Counted from the first letter of the stretch, positions 8,944-19,026 are shown. The stretch: 64,000 nucleotides of DNA from Bacteroides ilei (GCF_900128495.1 NZ_LT635801.1:2225083-2289082); one strand, 5' to 3'. Notes: a model not told the origin generated them from the letters alone. Translations and numbers: made by a program.

Positions 8944-10068
8944 ATGAATAAGAGATATGCATATTTGCTGTTTTCCCTGATAATGTTGGGGAGTACTTCT
9001 GTATCGGCCCAGTTGTCGGTGGGGTATTATAAGTTTAAAGACGGTTCAGAGTATACGGGAGAGTTGAAAGGACGACGTCCTAACGGTAAAGGTAAGACGG
9101 TCTTTAAGAACGGAGACGTTTATGAAGGGGAATATGTAAAAGGCAAACGTGAGGGGGAAGGTACATATACATTCAGCGACGGCGAGAAATATGTAGGGCA
9201 CTGGTATCAGGACCAGCAGCATGGAATGGGTACTTACTATTTCATGAATAATAACCGTTATGAGGGTATGTGGTATACCGATTTTCAGGAAGGTGAAGGT
9301 AAAATGATTTACTATAACGGTGATATTTACGAGGGTTCCTGGCATCGCGATAAGCGTAGCGGAAAGGGAGTGTATATGTGGAAAGGTGGTGCCCGGTATG
9401 AAGGGGAATGGGCCAATGACCTGAAGAACGGGAAAGGCGTCATGGTTTGGGAAGACGGATCCAAATATGACGGCGAATGGAAGAACGGGGAACGTCAGGG
9501 AAAAGGTACCTTTTACTATACCAACGGCGACAAGTATGTGGGTGAGTGGAACAGTGATGTGCAACAGGGGAAAGGTATCTATTACTTCCAGAACGGGGAA
9601 CGTTATGAAGGCGATTATGTGGATGGCGAACGTACGGGAGAGGGTGTGTATATCTATCCGAACGGTGACAAGTATGTAGGGCAGTTCAAGAACGGATTCC
9701 AGGACGGAAAAGGAAAGTTCATCTGGGCGAACGGTGCTGAATATGAAGGTGACTGGAGGAAGAATGTGCGTACCGGTCAAGGTCGTTATAAATGGGGAAA
9801 CGGAGATGAATATGAAGGCGGATGGAAGAACAATATGTCTGAAGGTGAAGGAGTGCTCCGTATGAAAGACGGATCGGTCTATACCGGTAGCTTTGTCCGT
9901 GGCAAGGAAGACGGAAAAGGAACTATTGTCAATAAGGACGGAGTACGTTTCGAAGGATTCTTCAAGCAGGGTAAGAAGGACGGCCCGTTTGTAGAGACGG
10001 ATGCCGACGGAAAAGTAATCCGTCAGGGTACATATCGTTACGGACGGTTGTTGGAGGAAAAGAAGTGA
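8944..10068 (+). CDS. Secreted MORN-repeat protein
   Basis: A 374-residue protein with a signal peptide (MNKRYAYLLFSLIMLGSTSV, then SAQ) followed by about 14 tandem 23-residue MORN repeats from residue 37 to about 350. Each follows the pattern Y-x-G-x-W...G-x-G-x-x-x-x-x-x-G-D/E, for example YEGEWANDLKNGKG and YVGEWNSDVQQGKG. In eukaryotes and some bacteria MORN arrays form long flat beta-sheets that bind partners or membranes; no enzymatic domain is attached. Export to the periplasm or surface is predicted from the signal peptide. The stop overlaps the start of the following inositol-monophosphatase gene, so the two are translationally coupled. Function unknown. Confidence 0.9.
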   Translation: MNKRYAYLLFSLIMLGSTSVSAQLSVGYYKFKDGSEYTGELKGRRPNGKGKTVFKNGDVYEGEYVKGKREGEGTYTFSDGEKYVGHWYQDQQHGMGTYYFMNNNRYEGMWYTDFQEGEGKMIYYNGDIYEGSWHRDKRSGKGVYMWKGGARYEGEWANDLKNGKGVMVWEDGSKYDGEWKNGERQGKGTFYYTNGDKYVGEWNSDVQQGKGIYYFQNGERYEGDYVDGERTGEGVYIYPNGDKYVGQFKNGFQDGKGKFIWANGAEYEGDWRKNVRTGQGRYKWGNGDEYEGGWKNNMSEGEGVLRMKDGSVYTGSFVRGKEDGKGTIVNKDGVRFEGFFKQGKKDGPFVETDADGKVIRQGTYRYGRLLEEKK

Positions 10069-10856
10069 TGGAAAATTTATCGGAACTGACAAGGAAAGTG
10101 TGTATGCTGGCCCGTGAGGTCGGTGTATTTATCCGGAATGAACGTAAAGGCTTTGACCGTGGACGGGTGGAAAAGAAACATGCCCATGACTATGTTTCTT
10201 ACGTTGACAAGGAGTCGGAAAAGAAAATTGTAACCTGCTTGAAGGAATTGCTCCCTGAAGCAGGTTTTATTGCTGAAGAGGGTAGTGGAAGTCTGACCGG
10301 TGAAGAACTCTGCTGGTTGGTTGATCCGCTTGACGGTACGACAAATTTCATTCATGACAATGCACCTTATTGTGTGAGCATTGCCCTCCGGAACCGGAAG
10401 GAACTGTTATTGGGAGTGGTATATGAAATTTGCCGCGATGAGTGTTTCTGGACCTGTAAAGGCAGTCCTTCTTATCTGGACGGCAAGGAAATCCATGTGT
10501 CGGGGGTCGATGTGGCTGACGATGCCGTTATTGCATTAGGATTTCCCTACAATTTTCAGGCATATAAACCTATGGCCTGTCACCTGGTAGAACGTTTATA
10601 TGGAAATGTGGGGGCGTTGCGTCTTCCAGGAGCTGCGGCAGCTGAAATGTGTTATGTAGCTGCCGGACGTTACGATGCACGTATCGAAGCTTATCTGGGA
10701 CCTTGGGATATTGCTGCGGGGACTATTATCTTGCAGAACGCTGGCGGAAAGGTGACCGATTTCAAAGGAGGGGATGATTTTTATTCCGGTTTTCAGGTTT
10801 TGGCGTCCAACGGGAAAATCCACCGCTATCTGTTGGATATTATTGATGAATTGTAA
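10068..10856 (+). CDS. Inositol monophosphatase family protein
   Basis: A 262-residue Mg-dependent phosphatase of the IMPase/FBPase/CysQ superfamily. Metal ligands are visible: the E-E pair in IAEEGSG near residue 69, DPLDGTTNF near 87-95 and WDIAAGTIILQNAGG near 213. The substrate cannot be told from sequence; inositol-1-phosphate, PAP and sugar phosphates are all possible. The ATG overlaps the MORN stop codon (TGATG), chosen over a GTG one codon earlier. Residues HDNAPYCVSIAL follow the usual family pattern, so activity is expected. Confidence 0.9.
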   Translation: MENLSELTRKVCMLAREVGVFIRNERKGFDRGRVEKKHAHDYVSYVDKESEKKIVTCLKELLPEAGFIAEEGSGSLTGEELCWLVDPLDGTTNFIHDNAPYCVSIALRNRKELLLGVVYEICRDECFWTCKGSPSYLDGKEIHVSGVDVADDAVIALGFPYNFQAYKPMACHLVERLYGNVGALRLPGAAAAEMCYVAAGRYDARIEAYLGPWDIAAGTIILQNAGGKVTDFKGGDDFYSGFQVLASNGKIHRYLLDIIDEL

Positions 10857-10935
10857 AATCATCCTATTTTTATTCGTGCTATGAAATATATTTTGTATGT
10901 TTGTATTTGTAGAAAAATATAAATAAAGGATTTGT

Positions 10936-11601
10936 ATGGAAATAGCGGGAATTCTGGATTTTTTGAAACGGCTTTCGAAAAACAACAATCGGGAGTGGTT
11001 TCATGAACACAAGCCCGAATACCAGGAAGTTCAAAAGACGTTTGAGGAGTTGTTGTCGGTTGTCATTATGAGGATTGCTCTGTTTGATGAAACGATAGCA
11101 CATGTGCAACCTAAGGATTGTACTTTCCGGATTTACCGGGATATCCGTTTTTCTTCGGACAAGTCGCCGTTCAAGACATACATCAGCGGTTATATCAATG
11201 CCCACGGGAAGAAATCCTACCATTGTGGGTATTACTTGCATCTGGAGCCGGGAAATTGTATGCTGGCTGGGGGAGGTTGGTGTATGTTGCCCGGTATGTT
11301 GAAAGCTGTCCGCCAGTCGGTTTACGACAATATTGACGAGTTCCGTTCCATTGTAGAAGATCCGGACTTCAAGAAATATTTTCCGATAATCGGGGAGTCG
11401 CACCTGAAAACTCTTCCAAGAAATTTCCCGAAAGATTTCCTTTATCCGCAATATCTGAAATGCAAGGACTATTCGGTCGCTTACCACATACAGGATTCTT
11501 TTTATGACAATCCGAACTTTATGGATGAAATAGCGGCTGCTTTCAGGCAGTTAAAACGTTTTGCCGATTTTATCAATTATACGATAGATGATTTTGAATA
11601 A
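10936..11601 (+). CDS. DUF2461 family protein
   Basis: A 221-residue protein matching the DUF2461 (TIGR02453) family: the N-terminal FLKRLSKNNNREWFHEHKPEY, then FRIYRDIRFSSDKSPFKTY and a GYYLHLEPGNCMLAGGGW segment. These three blocks are the hallmark of the family and all are intact. No biochemical function is established as far as I know. No signal peptide or membrane segment. It is followed 30 bases later by the DUF386 gene and may share its transcript. Confidence 0.88.
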   Translation: MEIAGILDFLKRLSKNNNREWFHEHKPEYQEVQKTFEELLSVVIMRIALFDETIAHVQPKDCTFRIYRDIRFSSDKSPFKTYISGYINAHGKKSYHCGYYLHLEPGNCMLAGGGWCMLPGMLKAVRQSVYDNIDEFRSIVEDPDFKKYFPIIGESHLKTLPRNFPKDFLYPQYLKCKDYSVAYHIQDSFYDNPNFMDEIAAAFRQLKRFADFINYTIDDFE

Positions 11602-11631
11602 ATGAAATAAGAACCTTTAATTTAATCTGTT

Positions 11632-12072
11632 ATGATAGTAGACAAATTAGAGAACATTGAAAAATATGTTTCCTTGAATCCATTGTTTGTACAGGCTGTA
11701 GAATTTTTGAAGTCGACAGACTTGGATGCCCATGAAATCGGGAAGTTCGTTTTGAAAGAAAATGAACTGATGGTTAATTTTGCCCAGGCTCGTCCTAAGA
11801 CTAAGGAGGAGGCAAAGCTGGAAACCCACAATGACTTTATTGATATCCAGATTCCTTTGTCGGGCGTAGAAGTGATGGGGTATACCCCCCGTGAGGAACT
11901 ACCCGAAGAAGAATATAATGTTGAAAAGGACATTACGTTCTATAAGGGGCTGGCAAATGATTATTTGACTATCAAACCGGGAATGTTTGCTATTTTCTTT
12001 CCGCAAGACGGACATGCCCCAGGGATAACTCCTGAGGGCGTAAAGAAAGTTATTGTAAAAGTTCGTGTCTGA
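11632..12072 (+). CDS. YhcH/YjgK/YiaL (DUF386) family protein
   Basis: A 146-residue cupin-like protein. The family pattern is visible as HNDFIDIQIPLSGVEVMGYTP and PGMFAIFFPQDGHAPGI, whose His, Asp/Glu and C-terminal HAPG form the metal and sugar pocket in YhcH-type proteins. The family is tied to sugar metabolism (sialic acid, xylulose or gulonate loci in other bacteria); here the neighbour is a glycogen branching enzyme, so a carbohydrate role is plausible but unproven. The stop lies within 17 bases of the branching-enzyme ATG. Confidence 0.88.
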   Translation: MIVDKLENIEKYVSLNPLFVQAVEFLKSTDLDAHEIGKFVLKENELMVNFAQARPKTKEEAKLETHNDFIDIQIPLSGVEVMGYTPREELPEEEYNVEKDITFYKGLANDYLTIKPGMFAIFFPQDGHAPGITPEGVKKVIVKVRV

Positions 12073-12088
12073 TAAAAAAACTAATACT

Positions 12089-14098
12089 ATGGAGGAAGTT
12101 TTGAACATCATTAAGAATGATCCGTGGCTGGAGCCTTTCTCCCAAGCCATTGAAGGTAGGCACCAGCATGCCATAGACAAGGAAAAGGAACTTGCCGGTA
12201 AGAAAACCCTTTCGGATTTCGCTTCCGGTTACTTGTATTTCGGATTGCATCATACCGATAAGGGATGGACATTCCGGGAATGGGCGCCTAACGCTACGGA
12301 AATATACCTGATAGGTGACTTCAACGGTTGGAAAGAAGATCCTAAATTCAAGCTGAAGCGGGTACGTAACAGTAACAATTGGGAAATCAACCTTCCCGGG
12401 AAAATGATGAAGCATGGTGACTTGTATAAACTGAAAGTTTATTGGAAGGGCGGATGCGGTGAACGTATTCCGGCATGGGCTACCCGTGTAGTCCAGGACG
12501 ACCAGACAAAGATATTCAGCGCTCAGGTATGGCAGCCTGCAAAGCCTTATAAATTCAAGAAGAAGGTATTTGTACCCAATGTGTCCCCATTGATGATTTA
12601 TGAGTGCCATATCGGTATGGGGCAGGATGCCGAAAAGGTAGGTACCTATAATGAGTTCCGTGAGAATGTTCTTCCACGTATTGTCAAGGATGGGTATAAT
12701 TGTATCCAGATTATGGCAATCCAGGAACATCCGTATTATGGAAGTTTCGGATATCATGTTTCCAGCTTTTTCGCTCCGTCGTCTCGCTTCGGAACTCCTG
12801 ATGAACTGAAGCAATTGATTGATACGGCACACCAGATGGGGCTTGCTGTGATTATGGATATTGTCCATTCACATGCAGTCAAGAATGAAGTGGAAGGTTT
12901 AGGGAATTTTGCGGGCGATCCTTGTCAGTATTTCTATCCGGGCGACCGCCGCGAGCATCCGGCATGGGATTCGCTATGTTTTGACTACGGGAAAAACGAA
13001 GTGCTGCATTTCCTCCTTTCGAACTGTAAGTACTGGCTGGATGAATTCCATTTTGATGGGTTCCGTTTTGATGGTGTTACTTCAATGTTGTATTATAGTC
13101 ATGGACTGGGTGAGGCCTTCTGTAACTATAGTGACTATTTCAACGGGCATCAGGATGATAACGCAATCTGTTACTTGACTCTTGCAAACCGGCTTATCCA
13201 CCAGGTGAACCCAAGAGCCATTACCATAGCGGAAGAGGTTTCCGGGATGCCGGGACTGGCTGCTCCGTTTAATGACGGTGGCTACGGGTTCGATTACCGT
13301 ATGGCCATGAATATCCCTGATTATTGGATCAAAGTTATCAAGGAGCGCCGTGACGAGGACTGGAAACCTTCAAGCTTGTTCTGGGAAGTGACAAACCGTC
13401 GCAAAGATGAAAAGACCATATCCTATTGTGAAAGCCATGATCAGGCTTTGGTGGGTGACAAGACCATTATATTCCGTTTGATTGATGCCGATATGTATTG
13501 GCACTTCAAGATAGGTGATGAGAACGGAGTGGTTGAAAGAGGTATTGCCTTGCATAAGATGATACGTCTGCTTACGGCTTCCACTATAAACGGAGGCTAT
13601 CTGAACTTCATGGGAAATGAGTTCGGACATCCGGAATGGATAGACTTTCCTCGTGAGGGAAATGGATGGTCGTATAAATATGCCCGCCGGCAGTGGCATC
13701 TGGTAGACGACAAGGATTTATGTTATCATTATCTGGGTGATTTTGACAGTGCTATGGTACATCTTATCCGTAGTGTCAAAAATATCCAGAAGACAGATGT
13801 GGTAGAGATATGGCATAATGACGGCGACCAGATACTTGCTTACCGCCGTAAGGATCTGGTATTTGTGTTTAATTTCAATCCTACCCGTTCGTTTACCGAT
13901 TACGGATTCCTGGTTCCTAAAGGTGAATACAAGGTGGTGTTGAATACGGATAACAAAGCTTTCGGGGGATTCGGATTCTCTGATGATACCATATCCCATT
14001 TCACGTGTGCCGATCCTCTGTATGCCAAGGAAAAGAAGGAATGGCTTAAGTTATATATACCTGCCCGTTCGGCAGTAGTTTTGAAACGACAGAAATAA
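12089..14098 (+). CDS. glgB: 1,4-alpha-glucan branching enzyme, eukaryote-type (GH13_8)
   Basis: A 669-residue enzyme that introduces alpha-1,6 branches in glycogen. An N-terminal CBM48 domain (FREWAPNATEIYLIGDFNGW) precedes the GH13 barrel. The nucleophile motif is DGFRFDGVTSMLYYSHG with Asp near residue 327, the acid/base Glu is in TIAEEVSGMPGL near 382, and SHDQ follows. The SMLY-SHG and EEVSGMPGL wording is that of the eukaryotic/GH13_8 branch rather than E. coli-type GlgB, as is usual in Bacteroides. An in-frame GTG 24 bases upstream overlaps DUF386; the ATG was preferred. All catalytic residues present. Confidence 0.95.
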   Translation: MEEVLNIIKNDPWLEPFSQAIEGRHQHAIDKEKELAGKKTLSDFASGYLYFGLHHTDKGWTFREWAPNATEIYLIGDFNGWKEDPKFKLKRVRNSNNWEINLPGKMMKHGDLYKLKVYWKGGCGERIPAWATRVVQDDQTKIFSAQVWQPAKPYKFKKKVFVPNVSPLMIYECHIGMGQDAEKVGTYNEFRENVLPRIVKDGYNCIQIMAIQEHPYYGSFGYHVSSFFAPSSRFGTPDELKQLIDTAHQMGLAVIMDIVHSHAVKNEVEGLGNFAGDPCQYFYPGDRREHPAWDSLCFDYGKNEVLHFLLSNCKYWLDEFHFDGFRFDGVTSMLYYSHGLGEAFCNYSDYFNGHQDDNAICYLTLANRLIHQVNPRAITIAEEVSGMPGLAAPFNDGGYGFDYRMAMNIPDYWIKVIKERRDEDWKPSSLFWEVTNRRKDEKTISYCESHDQALVGDKTIIFRLIDADMYWHFKIGDENGVVERGIALHKMIRLLTASTINGGYLNFMGNEFGHPEWIDFPREGNGWSYKYARRQWHLVDDKDLCYHYLGDFDSAMVHLIRSVKNIQKTDVVEIWHNDGDQILAYRRKDLVFVFNFNPTRSFTDYGFLVPKGEYKVVLNTDNKAFGGFGFSDDTISHFTCADPLYAKEKKEWLKLYIPARSAVVLKRQK

Positions 14099-14134
14099 AG
14101 TCCGGATTCTCGTTGGGCTTCTTTTCTGCCAATT

Positions 14135-15295
14135 ATGAAAATTATGAGTGAATACATGCATCCCAATTATAAGAAAGCCGCTCGCATGCAGACCGTTGTG
14201 TGCGGCTTTCTTTTTTCTGTTTTCAGCTTTGTATATCTGTATGTCTTTCAACGTGATGTGTTGGAGGCCTTGCACTTTTCTCTGGCCCATGGAAAAACGC
14301 TTTATGCACCGTTGGCTACAGCCTTGATCCTGACAGTGATTTTCGCTCTGTTACGGTGGGGGGTGAACAGTTTGCTGGGGTTGAAAGGTGAAGTGCGTGC
14401 CTGGGCCTATTTCCCTTCATGTCTGATTCTGGGTGCCTTGACCGATGTGGGGCATACGGTCTATATGGATAATTACCAGACCCGATGGGGATGGCTGTTG
14501 CCTTTGGTGCTGCTTGTTTATTTTCTGGTGACATACTGGTTGCGTCGGCTGTTCAGGGAGAAATTGAATGCAGAGGTTCCACCTGTTTCACTCATGAATG
14601 CCAATCTGCTTATCCTGTTCGTGTTATGTATGATGACAGTGCTGATAGGTAATTCAAACCGTAAATTCCATCATGAATTGGAAGCCGAACGTTATTTGCG
14701 TGAGCGCAATTATGAGAAGGTTTTGAAGGTTGGTGAACGCTCGTTGGAAGCTACCCGTACCTTGACGGCGCTACGTGCGCTTGCCATGTCGCATACGGCT
14801 TCAATGGGTGACAGACTTTTCATGTATCCCCAGTATTATGCTTCCGAAGGGCTTTTTTTTGATAATGACTCTACCCGGATTCTCCGCTATACCAACGATT
14901 CCGTATATTATCTGTTGGGGGTTCGTCCGTATGCCGGAGAAAGCCACAAGGAACTTTTGCGTAATATCTGCTATAAGGGTACGGGTAAATTTACTGCCCT
15001 TGATTATTATCTTTCGGCCTTATTGCTCGATAAGGAGCTTGATGAATTTGCCAGGGCGGTAGCCGATTTCTATGAACCTGATGAGGAATTGCCCCGGTAT
15101 TACAGGGAAGCTCTCATTATGTACGCTGCCGGTCATTCCGGATTCCCTATGCAGGTGGCTGATACGCTTATGCTTGAGCGGTATGCCGGATATTGTGCTT
15201 TACAAAAAACATTCAAGTTGCCTCAGGAAGAGAAAAACAGGATGCGTAGAGAGTATGGAGATACCTATTGGTGGTATTTTGACTATCAGAATTAA
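14135..15295 (+). CDS. Polytopic membrane protein, Bacteroidetes-specific hypothetical (possibly DUF6057-like)
   Basis: A 386-residue protein. The N-terminal half has about five hydrophobic helices (residues 20-40, 60-80, 90-110, 115-135, 150-170). The C-terminal half is soluble, helical and TPR-like: [20 protein letters not shown], then repeats around [20 protein letters not shown]. It resembles DUF6057-type proteins of Bacteroidetes, though I cannot confirm that. The ATG could also be 9 or 21 bases further in. It follows glgB by 36 bases and ends with a terminator. No catalytic motif. Function unknown. Confidence 0.7.
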   Translation: MKIMSEYMHPNYKKAARMQTVVCGFLFSVFSFVYLYVFQRDVLEALHFSLAHGKTLYAPLATALILTVIFALLRWGVNSLLGLKGEVRAWAYFPSCLILGALTDVGHTVYMDNYQTRWGWLLPLVLLVYFLVTYWLRRLFREKLNAEVPPVSLMNANLLILFVLCMMTVLIGNSNRKFHHELEAERYLRERNYEKVLKVGERSLEATRTLTALRALAMSHTASMGDRLFMYPQYYASEGLFFDNDSTRILRYTNDSVYYLLGVRPYAGESHKELLRNICYKGTGKFTALDYYLSALLLDKELDEFARAVADFYEPDEELPRYYREALIMYAAGHSGFPMQVADTLMLERYAGYCALQKTFKLPQEEKNRMRREYGDTYWWYFDYQN

Positions 15296-15310
15296 ATAAA
15301 TTTTGGCTTT

Positions 15311-15344
15311 TTTGGTGGCTTTATCCGCCTTTTTTATATTTTTG
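15311..15344 (+). promoter_or_regulatory. proS promoter
   Basis: TTTG at 15311 and TATTTTTG at 15337, spaced by 22 bases, match the Bacteroides -33/-7 pair. The region also contains the terminator stem of the preceding gene, so termination and initiation overlap. Confidence 0.6.
15314..15335 (+). terminator. Terminator between the membrane protein gene and proS
   Basis: GGTGG and CCGCC around a TTTAT loop (with a G-T pair), followed by six T. A longer fold-back (TTTTGGC at 15301 with GCCAAAA at 15349) encloses it. Confidence 0.6.
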
Positions 15345-15384
15345 CAACGCCAAAAAGCAAAAGAAGAAAAAAAATACACTAATT

Positions 15385-16875
15385 ATGGCAAAAGAACTGA
15401 AAGAACTTACCAAAAGAAGTGAAAATTATTCACAATGGTATAATGATCTGGTGGTAAAGGCAGATCTGGCAGAGCAGTCTCCGGTGCGCGGATGTATGGT
15501 CATCAAGCCTTACGGATATGCCATCTGGGAAAAGATGCAGCGTCAGTTGGACGATATGTTCAAGGCTACAGGACATGTAAACGCTTATTTCCCTCTGCTG
15601 ATTCCAAAATCATATTTAAGTCGTGAAGCGGAACACGTGGAAGGCTTTGCAAAAGAATGTGCTGTGGTGACACACTATCGTCTGAAGAATGCAGAAGACG
15701 GTTCAGGAGTCATTGTAGATCCTGCTGCAAAGCTGGAAGAGGAACTGATTATCCGTCCGACTTCAGAAACCATTATCTGGAGTACATATAAGAATTGGAT
15801 CAATTCATATCGTGACCTGCCTATCCTGATCAATCAGTGGGCTAACGTTATGCGTTGGGAAATGCGTACACGTCTGTTCCTGCGTACAGCCGAATTCCTG
15901 TGGCAGGAAGGACATACCGCTCATGCTACTCGTGAGGAGGCTGAAGCTGAAGCACAGAAGATGTTGCGCGTATATGGAGAATTTGCTGAGAAATACATGG
16001 CTGTTCCGGTCATTAAGGGTGTGAAGTCGGCCAACGAACGTTTTGCCGGAGCTTTGGATACCTATACGATAGAAGGTCTTATGCAGGACGGTAAAGCCCT
16101 CCAATGCGGTACATCGCATTTCTTGGGTCAGAATTTTGCAAAGGCGTTCAATGTCCAGTTTGTTGACAAGAACAATAAGTTGGATTATGTGTGGGCAACT
16201 TCATGGGGTGTGTCAACCCGTCTGATGGGTGCATTGATTATGACACATTCTGATGATAACGGACTTGTGTTGCCGCCGCATCTGGCTCCTATTCAGGTAG
16301 TCATTATTCCTATTTATAAAAACGATGAGCAACTTAAACAGATTGATGCTAAAGTGGAAGGGATTGCTGCAAAATTGCGCGAAATGGGAATTTCGGTCAA
16401 ATATGACAATGCCGACAACAAGCGTCCTGGATTCAAGTTTGCCGATTACGAACTGAAAGGTGTTCCTGTGCGTCTGGTTATGGGTGGCCGTGACTTGGAA
16501 AACAATACTATAGAAGTTATGCGCCGTGATACGTTGGAAAAAGAGACACGCAGTTGTGACGGTATTGAAGAATATGTAAAGAGTCTGTTGGAGGATATCC
16601 AAAGCAATATTTACCAGAAAGCACTGAAGTTCCGTAATGAACACATCTTTAAGGTAGATACTTATGATGAATTCAAGGAACAGATTGAAAAGGGTGGTTT
16701 TATCCTTGCTCACTGGGACGGTACTCCGGAAACGGAAGACCGTATAAAGGAGGAAACCAAGGCTACTATCCGTTGTCTTCCGTTCGAAGCAGATGAAGAG
16801 AGCTTGACTCCGGGTGTAGATATGCTTACTGGTAAGCCGTCGGCTCGTCGTGTATTGTTCGCGCGGGCATATTGA
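15385..16875 (+). CDS. proS: Prolyl-tRNA synthetase (archaeal/eukaryotic-type)
   Basis: A 496-residue class II aminoacyl-tRNA synthetase. Class II motif 1 is around [17 protein letters not shown], motif 2 is [24 protein letters not shown], and motif 3 is [21 protein letters not shown]. The anticodon-binding domain ([11 protein letters not shown]) is followed by a C-terminal extension ending in Tyr, as in the short archaeal/eukaryotic ProRS form without an editing insertion. The length fits that form (about 480-500), unlike the 570-residue bacterial type. Essential for charging tRNA-Pro. Confidence 0.97.
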   Translation: MAKELKELTKRSENYSQWYNDLVVKADLAEQSPVRGCMVIKPYGYAIWEKMQRQLDDMFKATGHVNAYFPLLIPKSYLSREAEHVEGFAKECAVVTHYRLKNAEDGSGVIVDPAAKLEEELIIRPTSETIIWSTYKNWINSYRDLPILINQWANVMRWEMRTRLFLRTAEFLWQEGHTAHATREEAEAEAQKMLRVYGEFAEKYMAVPVIKGVKSANERFAGALDTYTIEGLMQDGKALQCGTSHFLGQNFAKAFNVQFVDKNNKLDYVWATSWGVSTRLMGALIMTHSDDNGLVLPPHLAPIQVVIIPIYKNDEQLKQIDAKVEGIAAKLREMGISVKYDNADNKRPGFKFADYELKGVPVRLVMGGRDLENNTIEVMRRDTLEKETRSCDGIEEYVKSLLEDIQSNIYQKALKFRNEHIFKVDTYDEFKEQIEKGGFILAHWDGTPETEDRIKEETKATIRCLPFEADEESLTPGVDMLTGKPSARRVLFARAY

Positions 16876-16936
16876 TGCCGTACTTGTCAAGTTATTTTAG
16901 CCACGATACGTGAGATTGATTTATTTTAATACTTGT

Positions 16937-16978
16937 AGGGGAACATTCTTATAAAAAAGAAGTGTTCCCCTGTTTCTT
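16937..16978 (+). terminator. Terminator after proS
   Basis: AGGGGAACA (16937) pairs with TGTTCCCCT (16963), followed by a T-rich tail. Confidence 0.75.
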
Positions 16979-16993
16979 TACATAGGATGATAT

Positions 16994-17815
16994 ATGGAAA
17001 CAACAGATAATCATACGGAATTGATTATGTTAGGTACGGGAAATGCCGCCGTAACTCATTGTTATAATACGTGTTTTGCCATGTCACATGGTGGACATGT
17101 CCTGCTGGTGGATGCCGGTGGTGGAAATGGCATATTGGTACAGCTTGAGAAGTCAGGAATCAGTATCGGACAGATTCATGAGATGTTTGTTACACATGCA
17201 CATACCGACCATGTATTGGGAGTGATCTGGATAATCCGGACCATTGCGCAACGCATGCAACAGGGGGTATATCAGGGGACGTTCAAGGTCTATACGCATG
17301 ATAAGGTCATACAGGTAGTCGATTGGATCTGCCGGATGACGTTGCCGAAAAAAATTGTTGCCTTTCTGGGTAATGGGATAGAGCTTTGTGAAGTGAAAGA
17401 CGGCGAGTGCTTTGATGCTGCCGACTTCAAACTACAATGTTTCGATATCAATTCTACCAAGGAAAAGCAATTTGGCTTTCTGGCGGTGTTGCCCGATGGC
17501 AAGAAGCTTGTCTGTTTGGGAGATGAACCTTATAATGAACAGAACAGGTGTTATGTGGAAGGGGCCGATTGGCTTTTGTCGGAAGCCTTCTGTCTATATG
17601 CTGACAGAGATCGTTTCAAGCCTTATGAAAAGCACCATAGTACTGCGCTTGACGCCGGACGTCTGGCTTCAACGTTGAATGTCAGTAATCTGTTACTCTA
17701 TCATACTGAAGACAAAACACTGGAAACCCGGAAAGAAAGGTATACGGAAGAAGCCCGGAGTCAGTTCGATGGTCGTGTCTGGGTGCCCGATGATTTGGAG
17801 AAAATCAAATTGTAA
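16994..17815 (+). CDS. MBL-fold metallohydrolase (RNase Z-like)
   Basis: A 273-residue metallo-beta-lactamase-fold hydrolase. The metal motif is THAHTDHVLG (residues about 63-72), followed by GDEP (about 176) and a C-terminal LLYHTED with the last His. The arrangement resembles the RNase Z / arylsulfatase subgroup, but the exosite arm of true tRNase Z is not obvious, so the substrate is open. No signal peptide, so cytoplasmic. It stands between two terminator/promoter regions and is probably monocistronic. Confidence 0.85.
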   Translation: METTDNHTELIMLGTGNAAVTHCYNTCFAMSHGGHVLLVDAGGGNGILVQLEKSGISIGQIHEMFVTHAHTDHVLGVIWIIRTIAQRMQQGVYQGTFKVYTHDKVIQVVDWICRMTLPKKIVAFLGNGIELCEVKDGECFDAADFKLQCFDINSTKEKQFGFLAVLPDGKKLVCLGDEPYNEQNRCYVEGADWLLSEAFCLYADRDRFKPYEKHHSTALDAGRLASTLNVSNLLLYHTEDKTLETRKERYTEEARSQFDGRVWVPDDLEKIKL

Positions 17816-17894
17816 GATCGGTATATTCGGTCTTAAATGATGAAAAATCAGAAAAATAGCCGGAATAGTTCGGGAATATGTTCCGAAAATTATT

Positions 17895-17902
17895 TATCTT
17901 TG
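17895..17902 (+). promoter_or_regulatory. -7 element of the nif3-cdsZ promoter
   Basis: TATCTTTG, followed by CATG, is a strong match, 20 bases before the ATG. Just upstream, TTCGG (17869) and CCGAA (17883) form a small dyad that could be an operator. Confidence 0.65.
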
Positions 17903-17922
17903 CATGAAAATTTTCGCGAAAC

Positions 17923-19017
17923 ATGAAAATTAAGGAAATTGTAAGTGCCCTTGAGATGTTCGCGCCTCTGCCTTTGCAGGACGGATTCGACAATGCCGGA
18001 TTGCAAATCGGATTGACAGACGCGGAAGCTACAGGGGCATTGTTGTGTCTGGATGTTACTGAAGCTGTGATCGATGAAGCAATAGAGAAAAGCTGTAATC
18101 TGGTTATTTCTCATCATCCGCTTGTGTTCAAAGGTTTCAAGTCGCTTACCGGGAGAGACTATGTCGAGCGTTGTGTGATGAAAGCTATCAAGCATGACAT
18201 TGTGGTTTTTTCCATGCATACCAACTTGGATAACGCTCCTCAGGGAGTGAATTATAAGATTGCCGGGAAAATCGGAATGCAAAATCTCCAAATTCTGGAA
18301 CCCAAGGAGGATGTTTTGCTGAAGCTGGTGACTTTTGTTCCACAGGAAAAGGCCGATGATGTACGCAAGGCTCTGTTTGATGCCGGATGCGGATGCATAG
18401 GCAATTACGATGCATGCAGCTATAATCTGGAAGGGAGGGGAACTTTCCGTGCCGGTGAGGGTACACACCCTTACTGCGGTACTAAGGGAGAATTTCATGT
18501 GGAGCCCGAAGTCAGGATTGAGACCATACTTCCAGCTTTCCGTAAAGAGCGTGTTGTGAAAGCTCTTGTGGCGGCACATCCGTACGAGGAACCGGCATAT
18601 GATCTGTACCCGTTACGAAACTCATGGAATCAGGTGGGTTCGGGGGTGGTAGGTGAATTGCCAGAACCTGAAGACGAACGTAATTTCCTACTACGTGTGA
18701 AGGAACTTTTCAATGTGGGTTGTGTGAAACATTCTCGTTTCGGAGGACGTAAAATCCGGAAAGTGGCACTTTGTGGCGGGGCTGGAGCCTTTCTGCTACC
18801 GCGCGCGCTGGCCTGCGGAGCCGATGTGTTCATAACCGGTGAGGTGAAGTATCATGATTATTTCTTCTACGAAGACCGTATTCTGGTAGCGGAAATAGGC
18901 CATTATGAGAGTGAACAGTATACTCAGGAAATATTTTATTCAATCATAAAGGATTTGTTTCCGGTACTTAAGGTCGGTATGACCAGTGTCAATACAAATC
19001 CTATCAATTATTTGTAA
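17923..19017 (+). CDS. Nif3-like dinuclear metal centre protein (YqfO type)
   Basis: A 364-residue member of the NIF3/DUF34 family. N- and C-terminal halves carry the metal ligands: ISHHPLVFKG near residue 64, DNAPQGVN near 103 and ITGEVKYHDYFF near 306. Between them lies an insertion (about residues 125-235) like the CutA/PII-like domain of Bacillus YqfO, which accounts for the length above E. coli YbgI (about 247). Members form toroidal hexamers with two metals per chain. A GTP cyclohydrolase annotation sometimes used is not supported here. It is followed 9 bases later by the zinc-ribbon gene, a common partner. Confidence 0.93.
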   Translation: MKIKEIVSALEMFAPLPLQDGFDNAGLQIGLTDAEATGALLCLDVTEAVIDEAIEKSCNLVISHHPLVFKGFKSLTGRDYVERCVMKAIKHDIVVFSMHTNLDNAPQGVNYKIAGKIGMQNLQILEPKEDVLLKLVTFVPQEKADDVRKALFDAGCGCIGNYDACSYNLEGRGTFRAGEGTHPYCGTKGEFHVEPEVRIETILPAFRKERVVKALVAAHPYEEPAYDLYPLRNSWNQVGSGVVGELPEPEDERNFLLRVKELFNVGCVKHSRFGGRKIRKVALCGGAGAFLLPRALACGADVFITGEVKYHDYFFYEDRILVAEIGHYESEQYTQEIFYSIIKDLFPVLKVGMTSVNTNPINYL

Positions 19018-19026
19018 TATAGAACT

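Noticed and set aside
9046..10092. 348-codon open frame antisense to the MORN gene
   Set aside because: It is the reverse of a 23-codon repeat with biased base use, giving repetitive hydrophobic sequence with no domain or promoter.
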